A DNA stretch of 64,000 bases, from contig VZRS01002384.1 in NCBI GenBank assembly GCA_013398055.1, positions 674,934 to 738,933 on the forward strand, read 5' to 3'. The position numbers were made by a program, and so were the translations under genes. Source of the stretch: Ifrita kowaldi. Its lineage: Eukaryota; Chordata; Aves; Passeriformes; Cinclosomatidae. The notes beneath the pieces are model-generated. The model searched no databases and was not told the DNA's origin. It was given only the letters and a program-made list of their open reading frames with translations. Shown here piece by piece: positions 63,649-64,000 of the stretch. The first letter of the stretch is position 1, and each line of letters opens with the position of its first letter.

Positions 63649-64000
63649 ATCATCATCTGCTTCTTCTCAGGCAAGATCACTGATAAGCAACAAAACAAAA
63701 AAGGCATTATTAGATTGGACAGGTCATAGATAAAAATCCCCATCCTTTTCCCACTTTTGGTTTTTTTTTTTCTCATAACATATGGAAGGATCAGCCTTGT
63801 AGTGGGCAATTCAGAAAGTCTGTCAATGACAGCTACTTTAAATTTAGCACCTTCTGAAGAGCTTCCATACAGAGTGTGGACCACCACAAATACCAGTTGT
63901 AGAAACATGGCAGTATGCGACTGAATGGGCAGTGATCTGTTCAGAAACCCTTGTGCGGGGACCCCGGAGAAGGTTCTTCAGAGTAGCTGGAATTCACCTG

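Larger units (their letters stand above)
61759..64000. other. Unique AT-rich noncoding DNA to window end
   Basis: No gene could be defended. The 121-codon minus frame at 63543-63908 has a hydrophobic start, but its second half (KKKTKSGKRM and later IRRKKRKRR) comes from T-rich and TC-rich tracts on the plus strand. The last 100 bp are slightly more CpG-rich than the rest. Confidence 0.55.

Noticed and set aside
63543..63908. 121-codon minus-strand frame with hydrophobic start
   Set aside because: The basic second half is translation of T-rich and TC-rich tracts, and no homologue is recognised.
1..64000. CRISPR arrays, operons, bacterial insertion sequences or phage
   Set aside because: No regularly spaced direct repeats, no dense coding, and eukaryotic repeat families throughout.

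Overview
The window looks like vertebrate nuclear DNA from a bird. It is AT-rich (about 38% GC by eye) and CpG-poor. It carries many decayed CR1 LINE copies, one solo retroviral LTR nested in a CR1, a tRNA-Ile-derived SINE with a CR1-type tail, and one long dispersed avian repeat built of units of about 41 bp. A tRNA-Ile head joined to a CR1 tail is the architecture described for TguSINE1 of zebra finch, so a passerine is the best guess. That lineage call rests on remembered consensus sequences and is not proven here.

I found no host protein-coding gene, exon or functional RNA gene that I can defend. At about 38% GC a random six-frame translation of 64 kb should have a longest open run of roughly 130 codons. 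The longest reading frames outside repeats are 129 and 130 codons. The only longer ones (186, 167 and 163 codons) lie inside a CR1 or the unit repeat. The region is therefore either an intergenic desert or the inside of a large intron.

Layout. 1-7.6 kb: unique AT-rich DNA. 7.6-8.1 kb: two old CR1 scraps. 8.1-21.0 kb: unique DNA with a CpG cluster near 10.2 kb and a CTCF-like motif near 16.2 kb. 21.0-24.1 kb: repeat cluster holding a CR1 tail, the tRNA-derived SINE, and a CR1 split by a solo LTR that contains a 14-N gap. 24.1-27.1 kb: mostly unique, with a purine-rich stretch that may be a very old repeat. 27.1-29.0 kb: the longest CR1, with a broken reverse transcriptase gene. 29.0-41.0 kb: unique DNA with one CR1 scrap at 34.7 kb. 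41.0-42.7 kb: a reversed CR1 tail and the unit repeat. 42.7-49.2 kb: unique DNA with one reversed CR1 tail. 49.25-49.98 kb: a CR1 with an internal 76-bp tandem duplication. 50-58 kb: unique DNA. 58.07-59.3 kb: a second CR1 with a broken reverse transcriptase. 59.3-64 kb: unique DNA with a reversed CR1 tail at 61.6 kb and an AT-rich palindrome at 62.5 kb.

No genes act together here. The history is one of repeat insertion, nesting and decay: all CR1 reading frames are broken, and the LTR inserted after its host CR1 was in place. I did not find a new biological system. The items most worth checking are the CTCF-like site, the unit repeat, the SINE and the possible ancient repeat at 24.7-25.1 kb.
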